64,000 bases of DNA, taken from G963665925 sp963665925. GTDB taxonomy: Bacteria > Bacillota > Clostridia > Peptostreptococcales > Acidaminobacteraceae. A program made the translations under genes and the position numbers. The DNA lies in the NCBI GenBank assembly GCA_963665925.1, contig OY762511.1, positions 3,844,001 through 3,908,000 of the forward strand. The letters run 5' to 3'. This document shows positions 16,828-27,100 of this stretch, piece after piece; position 1 is the stretch's first letter, and each line of letters starts with the position of its first letter. The notes under the pieces were generated by a model. It had not been told where the DNA came from. It ran no database searches and saw only the letters and a program-made list of their open reading frames with translations.

Positions 16828-17343
16828 ATGTCTTTTGGTCAATTGCAGGCTACACATGATGGTATGATGTCCAATCTGTTCTTAACGTTTAGTTCTGATG
16901 ATGAGAAGTTCGGACTTTCAATACATGAAGTTCGAGAAATAATCAGCTTTCAAAAAATCACAAAGGTTCCGGAACAACCAGACTATATTCGCGGTATCAT
17001 AAATTTGAGGGGGAATGTCATCCCGACTGTCGACGTCAGAAAACGCTTTGGTCAGCCTAAGGGACAGTATACGGATCACACATGTATCATTATTGTTGAC
17101 ATGGCGGGCATGAGTGCGGGCCTTATTGTCGATGAAGTCCTTGAGGTCATGAGCCTGGGCATGGATGAGATTTCAGAGCTGCCCGATATTCACGAACAGC
17201 AGGAGGGCAAATTTATTTCCGGCATAGGCAAACGCAATAAAACCATGTACATGCTTCTCGAATGCGATCGCCTATTCAGCGACAAGCAGCTCAACCAGTT
17301 CAAAAATATCATTGAGAATGCATCTTCGGAGCAAGCGTCTTAG
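16828..17343 (+). CDS. cheW: CheW-like chemotaxis coupling protein
   Basis: Scaffold protein that links chemoreceptors to the CheA kinase. The 171 residues cover one CheW domain: FSSDDEKFGLSIHEVREII at the start and the diagnostic GIINLRGNVIPTVDVRKRFG in the middle. The ATG follows GGAGG. No other chemotaxis gene is near. The gene is divergent from the ornithine operon and shares its upstream region. Confidence 0.93.
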   Translation: MSFGQLQATHDGMMSNLFLTFSSDDEKFGLSIHEVREIISFQKITKVPEQPDYIRGIINLRGNVIPTVDVRKRFGQPKGQYTDHTCIIIVDMAGMSAGLIVDEVLEVMSLGMDEISELPDIHEQQEGKFISGIGKRNKTMYMLLECDRLFSDKQLNQFKNIIENASSEQAS

Positions 17344-17380
17344 CCCTATACATAATCTAATTAAAAATAAGATCCTATAA

Positions 17381-17409
17381 AAAGGGACCTCCATAATGGA
17401 AGTCCCTTT
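17381..17409 (+). terminator. Terminator of cheW
   Basis: AAAGGGAC and GTCCCTTT form the stem, followed by CTCATGTTT. Confidence 0.7.
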
Positions 17410-17448
17410 CTCATGTTTACTATTTAAATGCGCCTAAACGAAGTTGAT

Positions 17449-17606
17449 TCAATTATTACAGCACTTAACACGGTTTCTTCCCGCAGTCTTTGCATCATAC
17501 ATGTTCATATCCGCAATAATTCCCCCGAGTTTCACAGCTAAATCACATGCACTCTGAGCATTCGTATTTGGACAGATAATGAAAAACGCCTCGCCTCACC
17601 ACCTCG
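17449..17606 (-). pseudogene. Remnant of a GGDEF domain
   Basis: On the minus strand a GGE motif is followed, after a 5-bp duplication (GAGGCGAGGCG) that shifts the frame, by FFIICPNTNAQSACDLAVKL, then GGIIAD joined directly to MYDAKTAGRNRV and a stop. In real GGDEF domains about 60 residues separate these last two segments, so an internal deletion has removed them. Stops also occur upstream of the GGE. This is a decayed diguanylate cyclase end, and it leaves the 385 bp between cheW and the regulator gene otherwise empty. Confidence 0.7.
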
Positions 17607-17694
17607 AATATTCTATACCCGATAAACAAGATACGATTCTGCTGCTTAACCTTTACTGCCCAAAAGAAAGACACCTCATTTACTCTGCAAAAAT

Positions 17695-17719
17695 AAAAAA
17701 GCTGCTTAAGGCAGCTTTT
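17695..17719. terminator. Terminator of the sigma-54 activator gene
   Basis: AAAGCTGC/GCAGCTTT stem with a TTAAG loop and A/T runs on both sides; the T-run is best on the minus strand. Confidence 0.8.
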
Positions 17720-17728
17720 CATGATTTT

Positions 17729-19135
17729 CTATTCTATTAAATGATACTTCTTGAGCTTATGCTGAAGATTCTGTCTTGAAATCCCCAGTTTTTTTGCTGC
17801 GCGTGTAACATTACCGTTCTCAGTTTTCAAATGCTGTGTAATGATTTCAGACTCAATTCTTCCAATGTAGTCAGGCAAGTTGTCCATTTCACCATAGTCA
17901 GCCTGTCCTTTTGTAATGGTTCTGTTGACCAAAATTTCTTCAACATGATTCGGCAAGTGTTCACGCCCAATTACATGCTCATCGCCAATCATGTTCATGG
18001 CGCTTTCTATGAAATTCTGAAGCTCACGTACATTGCCTGGCCAAGCATAGCTTTGGAAGGCCTCAATCAGCTCCTGAGACATCATCCATACATCCTTGCC
18101 CAGTTGTTCGTTGTAGGATCTTATGAAGAAATCTGTCAGCAGCGGTATATCGTTCAGCCGCTCACGCAGGGGTGGTATTTTAAGGCTGATCACATTGATA
18201 CGGTAATACAAGTCTTTTCTAAACATGCCCTTTTCAACAAGAATATGTGGTTCTTCATTTGAAGCCGCAATAATGCGCACATTGACAGGGATATCCTTCT
18301 GCCCGCCAATCCGGCGTACGTAGCTTTCCTGAAGCACTCTCAAAATTTTCGCCTGAAGCGGCAAGCTCATTGAATTGATTTCGTCAAGAAAAAGGGTCCC
18401 GCCATCCGCCTGTTCAAACAGACCTGGTCTGTCGGCTGCACCTGTAAAGCTCCCCTTCACAGAACCAAATAGTATGGCTTCAAGAAGGGACTCGGGAATA
18501 GCCGCACAGTTCTGAGCAATAAAGGGCTTCTCTGCCCGCCCGCTCATGGAATGGACACTTTGCGCAAACATCTCTTTTCCGGTACCTGTCTCGCCGACAA
18601 TCATAACGCTCGACACCGTACTTGATGCTCTTTGTCCAATTTTTATGGCACTGAGAAGATTATTCTCCCTGCCGACAATATTGTCAAAAGTATAGAACTG
18701 TCTTCCGTTAACATGTTTCTTCTTTGGCTTGATCAGTTGCTCACGAAGTGCCATGATTTCTTCAGACAGGTTTGAAACTTCCGTAAGGTCTTTTGCAATT
18801 TCAACAGCGCCAATAAGCTTGGTATCGCTGTAAATTGGATATGTTGTATTACTCGTTCTTATTTTTTTTCCCTTCAGATTCAGGTAGGTCTGATGTTCCT
18901 TGACGATTGGCTGCTCTTTCTCAAGCGCTGTCAAAAGTGTTGAATTTTCTTTGGTCCAGTTTGGAAACACATCCAAAAGGTGCTTTCCAACAACCTGATT
19001 CTTTTCAAGGCCTTCTATTTTTTCCATGGAATCATTATAAATCAGGGTAATACCGTCATTATTGACAATATGCACCCCTTCCTCAATTTCGTGCAGGATT
19101 GATTCTATGGCTTTTATCATCAATTCATGTTTCAT
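17729..19135 (-). CDS. PAS-AAA+-Fis sigma-54 activator, likely regulator of the ornithine operon
   Basis: A RocR-like enhancer-binding protein of 468 aa: N-terminal PAS sensor (about 10-125), AAA+ domain with Walker A GETGTGKE and Walker B GGTLFLDEIN, and a C-terminal Fis-type helix-turn-helix (TRAAKKLGISRQNLQHKLKK). The sigma-54 contact loop is GSFTGA rather than GAFTGA, a variant also known in clostridial relatives. The start at 19135 follows GGAGG. It lies next to the only sigma-54 promoter seen, and a copy of the putative operator sits before its own start. The inducer is not visible; an amino acid bound by the PAS domain is likely. Confidence 0.93.
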   Translation of the reverse strand: MKHELMIKAIESILHEIEEGVHIVNNDGITLIYNDSMEKIEGLEKNQVVGKHLLDVFPNWTKENSTLLTALEKEQPIVKEHQTYLNLKGKKIRTSNTTYPIYSDTKLIGAVEIAKDLTEVSNLSEEIMALREQLIKPKKKHVNGRQFYTFDNIVGRENNLLSAIKIGQRASSTVSSVMIVGETGTGKEMFAQSVHSMSGRAEKPFIAQNCAAIPESLLEAILFGSVKGSFTGAADRPGLFEQADGGTLFLDEINSMSLPLQAKILRVLQESYVRRIGGQKDIPVNVRIIAASNEEPHILVEKGMFRKDLYYRINVISLKIPPLRERLNDIPLLTDFFIRSYNEQLGKDVWMMSQELIEAFQSYAWPGNVRELQNFIESAMNMIGDEHVIGREHLPNHVEEILVNRTITKGQADYGEMDNLPDYIGRIESEIITQHLKTENGNVTRAAKKLGISRQNLQHKLKKYHLIE

Positions 19136-19154
19136 GGCAGCCTCCACTTCATAG

Positions 19155-19172
19155 GTGCAAATATATTTTCAC
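19155..19172. promoter_or_regulatory. Putative autoregulatory operator of the activator
   Basis: GCAAATATATTTTC differs at one base from the GCAAATATATTTGC sites at 16522 and 16545, and lies about 20 bp upstream of the activator start codon. Confidence 0.6.
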
Positions 19173-19218
19173 ACTTATTATACTACCATTTCAACAAACG
19201 ATAAAAAAGCCCTCATCC

Positions 19219-20913
19219 TCAATTGGTTATGTTTTCCGTCAGCATGACAGTCTCAAGCTGCTCGTACATTTTAAGTATTGCACAGTCACGACCTTCAGCC
19301 TTTGCAGTATAAAGGGCCTGATCTGCCAGATCGACAAGCTCTGTCTTTCTAAAAGCATTCAGCGCGCTGCAGTACAAGCCGCCAACACTGATTGTGATCC
19401 TTCTTTCTTCATTATCAATATTATAAAACATGTCCAAATCACGCACACAGGCATTTAACTCCGTCCCAATTTGATTGGCTTCATACAGTTGCAGGCCAAT
19501 TTTAATGAAAATGAACTCTTCCCCACCATACCGACCTACAAAAGCATTATATCGTTTGGCCATTTCCTGAAGTGCCAAACCAATTTTCTCAAGACAGACA
19601 TCTCCAAACAAGTGTCCCATGGAATCATTGACACGCTTGAAGTGGTCAATATCTATCATGAAGAGTCCGATTGAAGTCTTCTCACTGCCCCTGTTTACAT
19701 TTCTGGAAATGCGTATGAGCTCTGAGTCAATTTTTCTTCTGTTTGGAAGCTTTGTAAGTTTGTCGTGCATTGCCTGATGCGACAGCTCTTCGTTTTGCTT
19801 TTCCAAAAGCTTGATCTTTTCACGTTCATTTTGTATTTCAGAATCAAGTATGGACGCGAGCGCATTTACCTTATGTTCTGCACTGGCTGTGAGTTCGCCA
19901 TGTGCTGACTTTTCAAGATTCAATATTTTAAGTTTTAGAATCAGATTGTTTGCGTCCAGCTTCTGGATCAAATTATGATACCGTTTGAAGTGGTAAAGTG
20001 CCCTTTCATAATTACGTCTTGCTTCATAATGCTGATTGAGGAGCAGTTCAATCTTGCTGAGCTTGAGTTCCGCACGCGCTTCAATAGCCAGTTTCTGAGC
20101 ATGTGTCAGGTAGTCAATTGCTGACTCCGGCTTATCTGGATACTCAAGCTTATAAATCTCAATCAGAATATCCAGCTGATAGAAATTATTCCTTACACCC
20201 TCTAGGGTTTTCAGCGCTGAATCGTAATAATCGCGCGCACGCTCTGGTTCGTTCTTTTGTACATACAGACGGCCGAAGTTCAGGTATAGTTCGGCGAGAT
20301 TGATGGTTTCAGGATCTTCTTGAAAACTGGAAAATGACTCCTGAAAACACTTTTCAGCCTCATCAAGGCTTCCTTCACGCAGGTGAAGCTCACCAATATT
20401 CTGAATGATTGACCCATAATACCGTGTAAGCTTGTTTTCTTCAGCCATGGCAAGTCCGGTCTCATATGTCAGACGCGCTTCAACAATGTCTCCCGCATGC
20501 TTTTTAACCTCTCCCAGATTATTGAGCGAGGCCATCATGAGTTCCTTGTTATTTAGAGCCTCCGCCAGGATATAACACCTATTGAAGTTATCTAAGGCTA
20601 ATTCATAAAGCCCATTGTAGTAGTACAAAATACCGATGATATTATGCAGACGCATCAAACCGTCCTTATCATCTTCCATTTCGAAAAATGTCCGGGCTTC
20701 ACGCGCACAGTCAACGGCCTCCTCATAGTTCGAGAGCACTCTATCTGCCATAAGAAGCGCAAGATAAGCTTCACCCATAACTTCCTTACAGGCGTTCTCC
20801 TTGGCCTTATTTACAGCACTCAAAGCATGAATCCTGGACTTGTCTGGATCCTTGGCATTCATCTTCTTCGATTGTTCGATAAGTGATAATATTTCATTAC
20901 GAATCTTTTCCAT
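19219..20913 (-). CDS. TPR-repeat diguanylate cyclase (GGDEF)
   Basis: Cytoplasmic signalling protein of about 564 aa. Residues up to about 330 are tetratricopeptide repeats; a coiled coil leads into a C-terminal GGDEF domain with substrate motif DIDHFKRVND and intact active site RYGGEEF. It should make c-di-GMP from two GTP. No clear RxxD inhibitory site is seen five residues before GGEEF. There is no membrane segment. The start is uncertain: ATGs at 20913 and 20925 are both plausible, and GGAG favours 20913. With the HD-GYP protein at 23007-24089 it forms a local pair of opposing c-di-GMP functions. Confidence 0.9.
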   Translation of the reverse strand: MEKIRNEILSLIEQSKKMNAKDPDKSRIHALSAVNKAKENACKEVMGEAYLALLMADRVLSNYEEAVDCAREARTFFEMEDDKDGLMRLHNIIGILYYYNGLYELALDNFNRCYILAEALNNKELMMASLNNLGEVKKHAGDIVEARLTYETGLAMAEENKLTRYYGSIIQNIGELHLREGSLDEAEKCFQESFSSFQEDPETINLAELYLNFGRLYVQKNEPERARDYYDSALKTLEGVRNNFYQLDILIEIYKLEYPDKPESAIDYLTHAQKLAIEARAELKLSKIELLLNQHYEARRNYERALYHFKRYHNLIQKLDANNLILKLKILNLEKSAHGELTASAEHKVNALASILDSEIQNEREKIKLLEKQNEELSHQAMHDKLTKLPNRRKIDSELIRISRNVNRGSEKTSIGLFMIDIDHFKRVNDSMGHLFGDVCLEKIGLALQEMAKRYNAFVGRYGGEEFIFIKIGLQLYEANQIGTELNACVRDLDMFYNIDNEERRITISVGGLYCSALNAFRKTELVDLADQALYTAKAEGRDCAILKMYEQLETVMLTENITN

Positions 20914-21067
20914 AATGCGCTCCATGATACCTACGAAGGATGTTGGATACTGTTTAGTCACTGCAATTGCTTCACAGCATCTTACCGCGAGGATTACACT
21001 TATTAGACTATGCTTATTACCATATTAGTATTTTATACAAAATATTTAGAAATGTCCAACTTTTGTC

Positions 21068-22042
21068 CTATAAACCTTTTCCACTATCTGTCACATTAAA
21101 CAGTTCCTTGGGATAGGGTTCAAAAAGGGTCTGTGTTGACAGATAGGGTTCATCAAACCGGATGACCCAGCTTCTTAGGATGGCAATCAGAACCGACAGG
21201 GGTATCTTCTTGTTCATATACAGTTCAATATTATCCAGAAAGTAGACCTTTTCCTCATCAGATAGGTCTTTTTTGAAATAACCATAGACATGGAGAAGCG
21301 CATTGATATTCCTGCTTCTGTTCATAGGCTGGAGCAAAATCTTTTTCAAATTAACTTCATAGGCTGCATACACTGCTTCCACCGAGCACTTTTCGTGATT
21401 TGCCACAATCTTGCCCATGACTTTCAACGTCCCCGGACTTAATGCCATAAAAAGATATTTATTTTCGGAATGGAACTTCACCAGTGCTTTGAGTGCGCCA
21501 GATCCCTTAACTTCCCTAAATGTGCTCAAGGTAAATATGCCAATCAAAAACTGCTCGCGAATATTGAAGTGTCTAAGACGACCTTCGTTCTCAACAGGAT
21601 AGTCATCATAATACGCTTTAACCCTGCCCCCGAATACGCCCGAGGTCTTTCCAGGGTATATATTTGACTTACCGGGTCCCTTGTACATTTTCACATCGTT
21701 GAAGCCGCATGAAGGCGACCGGTGTTTGAGTATGAAACCGTCCACATCCACATCGCTCAGATTTCTTAGAAATGTGTCTGAGAAGGCCAGCATTTCACTT
21801 GTTCTTTCTTCCCCGGACTTGGAAAGAACCAAGTGATCTGCCTTATCATCATCCCTGACTATACGGAGCGCTTCCCTTGGTGCCGGAAGCCCAATTTCCA
21901 TTTCAGGACATACAGTAATGAAATTCACGTATGGCTTCAAATACTCAACAACTTCACTTTTTATCATCGTCCCGTCATATCGGCACGCAGCGTGTTCAAG
22001 ACATTTGCTTATAACGACTGTCGGCTTTTGAAATGTTCTCAT
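21068..22042 (-). CDS. DUF523-DUF1722 protein (TudS/YbgA-like)
   Basis: The N-terminal half (about 8-150) is DUF523, the family of the thiouracil desulfidase TudS that binds a 4Fe-4S cluster through three cysteines. Candidates here are in ISKCLEH, VCPEMEIG and SPSCGF. The C-terminal half (about 180-305) is DUF1722, as in E. coli YbgA. AGGGTG precedes the ATG at 22042. Removal of sulfur from thiolated bases or a related detoxification role is plausible. The neighbours give no further hint. Confidence 0.88.
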   Translation of the reverse strand: MRTFQKPTVVISKCLEHAACRYDGTMIKSEVVEYLKPYVNFITVCPEMEIGLPAPREALRIVRDDDKADHLVLSKSGEERTSEMLAFSDTFLRNLSDVDVDGFILKHRSPSCGFNDVKMYKGPGKSNIYPGKTSGVFGGRVKAYYDDYPVENEGRLRHFNIREQFLIGIFTLSTFREVKGSGALKALVKFHSENKYLFMALSPGTLKVMGKIVANHEKCSVEAVYAAYEVNLKKILLQPMNRSRNINALLHVYGYFKKDLSDEEKVYFLDNIELYMNKKIPLSVLIAILRSWVIRFDEPYLSTQTLFEPYPKELFNVTDSGKGL

Positions 22043-22253
22043 AAGAGCTCACCCTCCCTGATTCGCTTGGCTTTCATTTGCATGATCTGTAATTTTTAGT
22101 CATTTTAATATATACCATTAAAAAGACTGAAAACACAACGTTTTCCCTCCACATTCCACAATCATTGCTATTGCCTTATTGCTCACATTATTTTACACTA
22201 AAAGTGAATAGATTAATCGCAGACAAGAGTCCCTATAGCGATTGGAGGAAGTT

Positions 22254-22889
22254 ATGAGTGCAATTGAAGTAATTGGAAAGAGACATAGCATTAGAAAATT
22301 CACCGATGCCCCTGTACCTCAAGAGGACATCGAAAAAATGATCAAGGCGGCAACCCTTGCCCCTTCCGGTAAGAATGTTCAGAACTGGCATTTTGTCGTC
22401 GTTAAGAACCGTCAGATGATTCAGGACATGGCAAAGGCAGTGGAAGCAAGAAATATCGAGCTGTCTGGATTTGCTGAAACAGACCAGGACAGAAAGTTCT
22501 CCAAAATGATTAAGTATCACACCGTTTTCAAGAATGCACCGGTTGTGATTCTTGTTTATGTTGGTCCTTATCCTGCTAGCGGACTGGAACTGATCAAGGC
22601 ATCGGGCGCTTCCATGGATGAAATCCATAGCTTCTTAAAACCATCACCAGGCATACAGAACATTGGTGCAGCCATGCAAAATCTTCAGCTTGCTGCAGCA
22701 GACATGGGATACGGCGGATGTTGGATGACTGGCTGCAATTATGCCGCTAAGCAAATCGAAGAAGTCGTAGGATTTTCTAAGGAAGGCTATCAGCTGGCAT
22801 GTATGACGCCAATTGGCGTTCCAGAAAGCACAAGTCAAATGAGCCCACCTCGAAAACCTGTAGAAGAAGTCATGACTGTGATTGAATAA
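22254..22889 (+). CDS. Nitroreductase-family flavoprotein
   Basis: An FMN-dependent NAD(P)H oxidoreductase of 211 aa. The start RHSIRKFTDAPV and the APSGKNVQNWHFVVV segment are standard FMN-binding parts of the nitroreductase fold, and GYGGCWMTG appears in the C-terminal half. The ATG at 22254 follows GGAGG by 5 nt. The physiological substrate cannot be read from the sequence. Single gene with a terminator after it. Confidence 0.93.
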   Translation: MSAIEVIGKRHSIRKFTDAPVPQEDIEKMIKAATLAPSGKNVQNWHFVVVKNRQMIQDMAKAVEARNIELSGFAETDQDRKFSKMIKYHTVFKNAPVVILVYVGPYPASGLELIKASGASMDEIHSFLKPSPGIQNIGAAMQNLQLAAADMGYGGCWMTGCNYAAKQIEEVVGFSKEGYQLACMTPIGVPESTSQMSPPRKPVEEVMTVIE

Positions 22890-22940
22890 ATCAGATCCAG
22901 CCATCTTGTAGATCTGACGAAGCATACACACATGAACCTA

Positions 22941-22990
22941 AAAAGGACCGTGACCTGCACCTCTTTTAAAATGCAGATCTCGGTCCTTTT
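22941..22990. terminator. Bidirectional terminator
   Basis: AAAAGGACCG and CGGTCCTTTT form a 10-bp stem around a 30-nt loop, with T-runs on both strands, between the convergent nitroreductase and HD-GYP genes. Confidence 0.8.
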
Positions 22991-23006
22991 GTTTTTCATG
23001 AAGCAT

Positions 23007-24089
23007 TTAACGTGGCATCGTCTCCCTTATAAAGACTGACAGGTCATATTTCAAGTCAATCTCATATGGATTCTGTCCCAGGCTATCTTCTATGATGCGT
23101 ATAATCGGTCGTGTTGCATACCCGCGTCTCACATCAACGACAATGCCCTTTCGTCCATCTTCTAGCACCACTGTTTCCCCTGGCTTGTAAATAGTGATGT
23201 TCTCAATGAGGGTTTTAAGCAAATTTGCGTCAATACGTTCTATCGCTTCAGCCATCATAACATCAAGTGCCTTGTAAATTGGCATTTTCTTCTGATATAT
23301 GCGGTCTGAAGTCATGGCATCGAACATATCGCAAATGGCAACAACCCGGGTGTAAATGGAAATATAGCCCGAATCAAGTCCACGCGGATAGCCGCTTCCA
23401 TCAAGACGTTCATGGTGTCCGTAGACAATCTGCTTGGTAATGCCGGAAAGGGTGATATCATCCTTAATAAGCTCATAACCTCTGGTCACATGCTCTTTGA
23501 TGTGATCGTACTCATCTGGAGAAAGGGAGTCAGGCTTATTGAGAATATGATCGGCTATCTGCATCTTTCCAATATCATGCATAAGGGCGCCAAGTGCCAT
23601 ATGCTGTATCTTATCCCGGTCCATCTGCAGGGCCAGCCCCACCACAATGCTCAGTACAGCTACATTCACACTATGTGCATAGGTGTACATATCTGTTCCC
23701 ATAAGCTCCACCATGTTGTACATACGCTCTGGCATATCTGCAAGCAGGTCAAACAAATCCTTTACGACATCACGATACTCATTGATGATTTCTGTACTAA
23801 TCATCTTGCCCTTGGCCTCATTCAACTGATTAAAGGATTTTTTCATAATGCGTTCAACCTTGGCAACGCTTTTGATTTTTATCTCATCGGGAATGATCGA
23901 CATGGGCACAATGCCATCTGACAGCTCATCCTCGATATAAATATAGTAGATATTGTTCCGCTTTAAACTGCTTACCATTCTTTTTGAAAGAACGACACCT
24001 GCTGCGAGGAGCATGGAAGAATCGGATGAATAAATTGTTTTTCCCAATATGTCGTTGTCGTTAATCGAATCAATTGCTACGAGCCGCAT
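23007..24089 (-). CDS. HD-GYP domain protein, probable c-di-GMP phosphodiesterase
   Basis: A 360-aa protein with an N-terminal regulatory region (1-125, no membrane segment) and an HD-GYP domain. The metal ligands are visible in MHDIGK and in GHHERLDGSGYPRGL, which contains the GYP signature. The family hydrolyses c-di-GMP to GMP. GGAGG precedes the ATG at 24089. It follows the SARP-like regulator gene after a 50-nt gap in the same direction, so the two may be one transcript. Confidence 0.93.
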   Translation of the reverse strand: MRLVAIDSINDNDILGKTIYSSDSSMLLAAGVVLSKRMVSSLKRNNIYYIYIEDELSDGIVPMSIIPDEIKIKSVAKVERIMKKSFNQLNEAKGKMISTEIINEYRDVVKDLFDLLADMPERMYNMVELMGTDMYTYAHSVNVAVLSIVVGLALQMDRDKIQHMALGALMHDIGKMQIADHILNKPDSLSPDEYDHIKEHVTRGYELIKDDITLSGITKQIVYGHHERLDGSGYPRGLDSGYISIYTRVVAICDMFDAMTSDRIYQKKMPIYKALDVMMAEAIERIDANLLKTLIENITIYKPGETVVLEDGRKGIVVDVRRGYATRPIIRIIEDSLGQNPYEIDLKYDLSVFIRETMPR

Positions 24090-24138
24090 ACCGACACCTC
24101 CTACCTAAGACATATATACCTTCAAACTCAATAAACTA

Positions 24139-27100
24139 TCATTGAATATCCATTTCAAACTCTGAACTGGATTTCTTGAAATAACCGTGCGCAAGCTGAA
24201 GGTATGCCTCCGGATCCAATGAAATGATTGCAGGAAAATCCTTGGCGCCTGTCTTTTCAATCTCTTTCTTGAATCTTGCCCTTACTTTATTGAATATTCC
24301 AATCGAATATGGATTTTTCAGTTTCTTTGCATACATCCCTGAAAACTCAAGATGCGCATAGGCTTCATCAAACTTGTTTTTCTCAAGTTTAATCAAGGCC
24401 ATATAGCCCTCTGCAATTGCACGTTTCCATACAGTCCCGTAGACATCGAACTGCCTGATCGCCTCTTCAAAATATGCGCTCGCTTCGTCTTTTCTGCCAA
24501 AATCAAAGGCTGTCTGACCTGCATTGGTTAAAAAGATGGAGGTACATCTGGAAACCCCAGAAAGCTCACTGATTTCAATTGCCAGTTCATAGCTTTTCAT
24601 GGCTTCATCGAACTTGCTTTGCATCCTATGAAGGTCACCCAGGTAATTATGGCAAGCGGCAATATTTAGTCTATACTTTCCGCGTCTGTTGTCAATAGAC
24701 TTAAACAAGGCAATTGCTTCACGCAGTTCTGTTTCTGCTTCATCATACCTGTGCATGAGCATAAGTGCAAGACCGCGCAAACGCTTTATCATGCCTTCCT
24801 CTTCCTTTGACTCATAATACTTCAATATTTCCAGGGCCTTGCCTATGGAAACATTCATCAGGACTTCGTCGTAGGTCTGAACAGCATAATTGACAAGCTG
24901 GCGAATGCCTTTGAGCATGAAATCAAAATCATGATGATCATTTGCCAAATCTATGAGCTCATCTATGGCCTTTCTTCCCGTATCATATAGCCCTTCCCGG
25001 ATATAGTACCTGCCCTGCATTAGAAGAAGACGCATCATGAGATTTTCCACTTCATTCTGAATACGGGACTGCTCACGGAGGATTTCCAAATCGGACTCCG
25101 CCTCTTTGAACCAGAGCATGACCCTGTTGTTGTCAGCAAGTCGAAGGGTCTTATTGTCTATGCTGACATCAATCACCGGATAAAGTTCGTGCTCGAAGTT
25201 GAGAAACCCTTCGATATATATAAGATGGTATTTCATGGCTTTGACCTGCTCGTCTGCCTGACGATAATGATAAATCAGGCGTTCGTATCCGTAGGTCTGA
25301 ACATGCTGTAAAAACCACTCCGCAATTTTCAAATTGAGGACTTTTTTCTTCGTCCCGCTTAAATTCTCATAAATATACTCTCTAATCTTATGGTGCGAGA
25401 ATGAAAACTGACCTGTATCAATGCCTTCCAGCAAGATATTCTTTGCCTGAAGCTCATCGAGAATATCTAAAAGCTCAATCTCACTTTTCCCACTGACCTC
25501 TCGCAGGGCTTCAAACTCTATTTTATCAGAAAAACACGCCGCCAGATCAAGGAGATTGGACGTGTCACGCGTCAGCTCGTTGAATCGTCCTTCAATAATA
25601 TTACGCATGGCTGGTGTCATTGAGTTATCTTCTGAGGCAAACAGGGCGTTAATATATTCCTTTATGAAGAAGGGATTTCCTTCCGTCTCACTGTAAATGA
25701 CATCAACAATATCGACATCATTTATCTCTGTGTCCGTCTGCTTTAAAAAACCCTTTATATCCGCTTTTGAAAATCTGGACAAATGCACCGCTTCAACAAG
25801 ACCATTTCTCAGCAGCGTCGCTTTCATCTTCCTAACAGCATTGGAAGAACCACTTCTTTTAAGTCCAATAATCATCAGTTTGTTGCGTCCGTATTGCAGC
25901 ATCAGGCTTGTGAGAATGGAAAGACTCATTTCATCCATCCACTGCAAGTCATCGATGGTCAGTACGATTTTGCAGTTTTCTGCAATGACACCAAACAGCT
26001 GACCAATTATATCCTCAAGAAGATGCACCTGAAGTGTTGGACTCAGCGCGATACTCTGCTCCACGTCGATTTCATCAATAACGAGTCTGTCCGCAAAGGA
26101 AGGAAAGACACGTATAAGCTCTCGCCGCCACTGAACTGGCCAAAAAATCTCCATACGGTTGGTCAGGTCGATAATTTGCTCCAGAATAGCATGCCAAGGC
26201 TTTAAATAGAAGGCTGCCTCTGACTGATAGCAAATAATGCTCAGCATGACCGTACCCTGTTTATGCTTCCGATCATCCAGTCTCTGCTGGTTGAGGAAGT
26301 TCTGAAGCAGCGTCGTCTTCCCTATACCCGCTTCACCTTCAATAATGACGGATTTATAGGATATCCCTGCTTCGTAATTGCGCAGGGACTTGTTGATGGT
26401 CTCCAGCTCCTGCTTTCTGCCATACATGCTGGTTGCAGGCTTGGGTGCAGACTCCTCTTCCCGCTGCATTGCCAGTTTCTCAAAAAGACTCTTTGTTTCA
26501 AGGTCCGGTTCGACACCAAGGTCTTCGTTTAGAAGATTCTTCAGTGCCTGGAAAATCTTAAAGGATTTGTTTACATGTCCAGACTTCGCATAGGCATCCA
26601 TAATCAGCCTGTAAGCCCGCTCATCATAAGGGTCGACTTTAATGACCACCTGCATGGTCTGTATCAGATGGTTGAGGTCTTCGTCCTTTTCATGTTCCAC
26701 GTTCTCATACGCAAACTCTGTGAATCGCTCACGGCAGTGTTCTCTGAACCCGATGACCCAGTCATCGAAGTTCATGGCATTCTTAACTGTATATCCCTGA
26801 AGAAAAGGACCTGTATACGCATCAATCTCTCTATCTTTGAGAAGTGAATCCACGTCACACGTCAGTTCAATGCCCTCTCCAATTTCTACGACAGTACGTT
26901 TGGGTGTTTTAAGCGCTTGGTCACCCAAGGTCTTTTTAATCTGATATAAGGCATTACGCAGATTCTTTTTTGCAGTCTCTTCTTTTAGTTCGCTCCAAAA
27001 TAAATTGACCAGCTCATCTCTGGTTACGCGTCTTCTAACGCATAAATAATAAAAAATAGCCTCTGCTTTTCTGAAAGGAAATTCTATCGTTTCGCCATTT

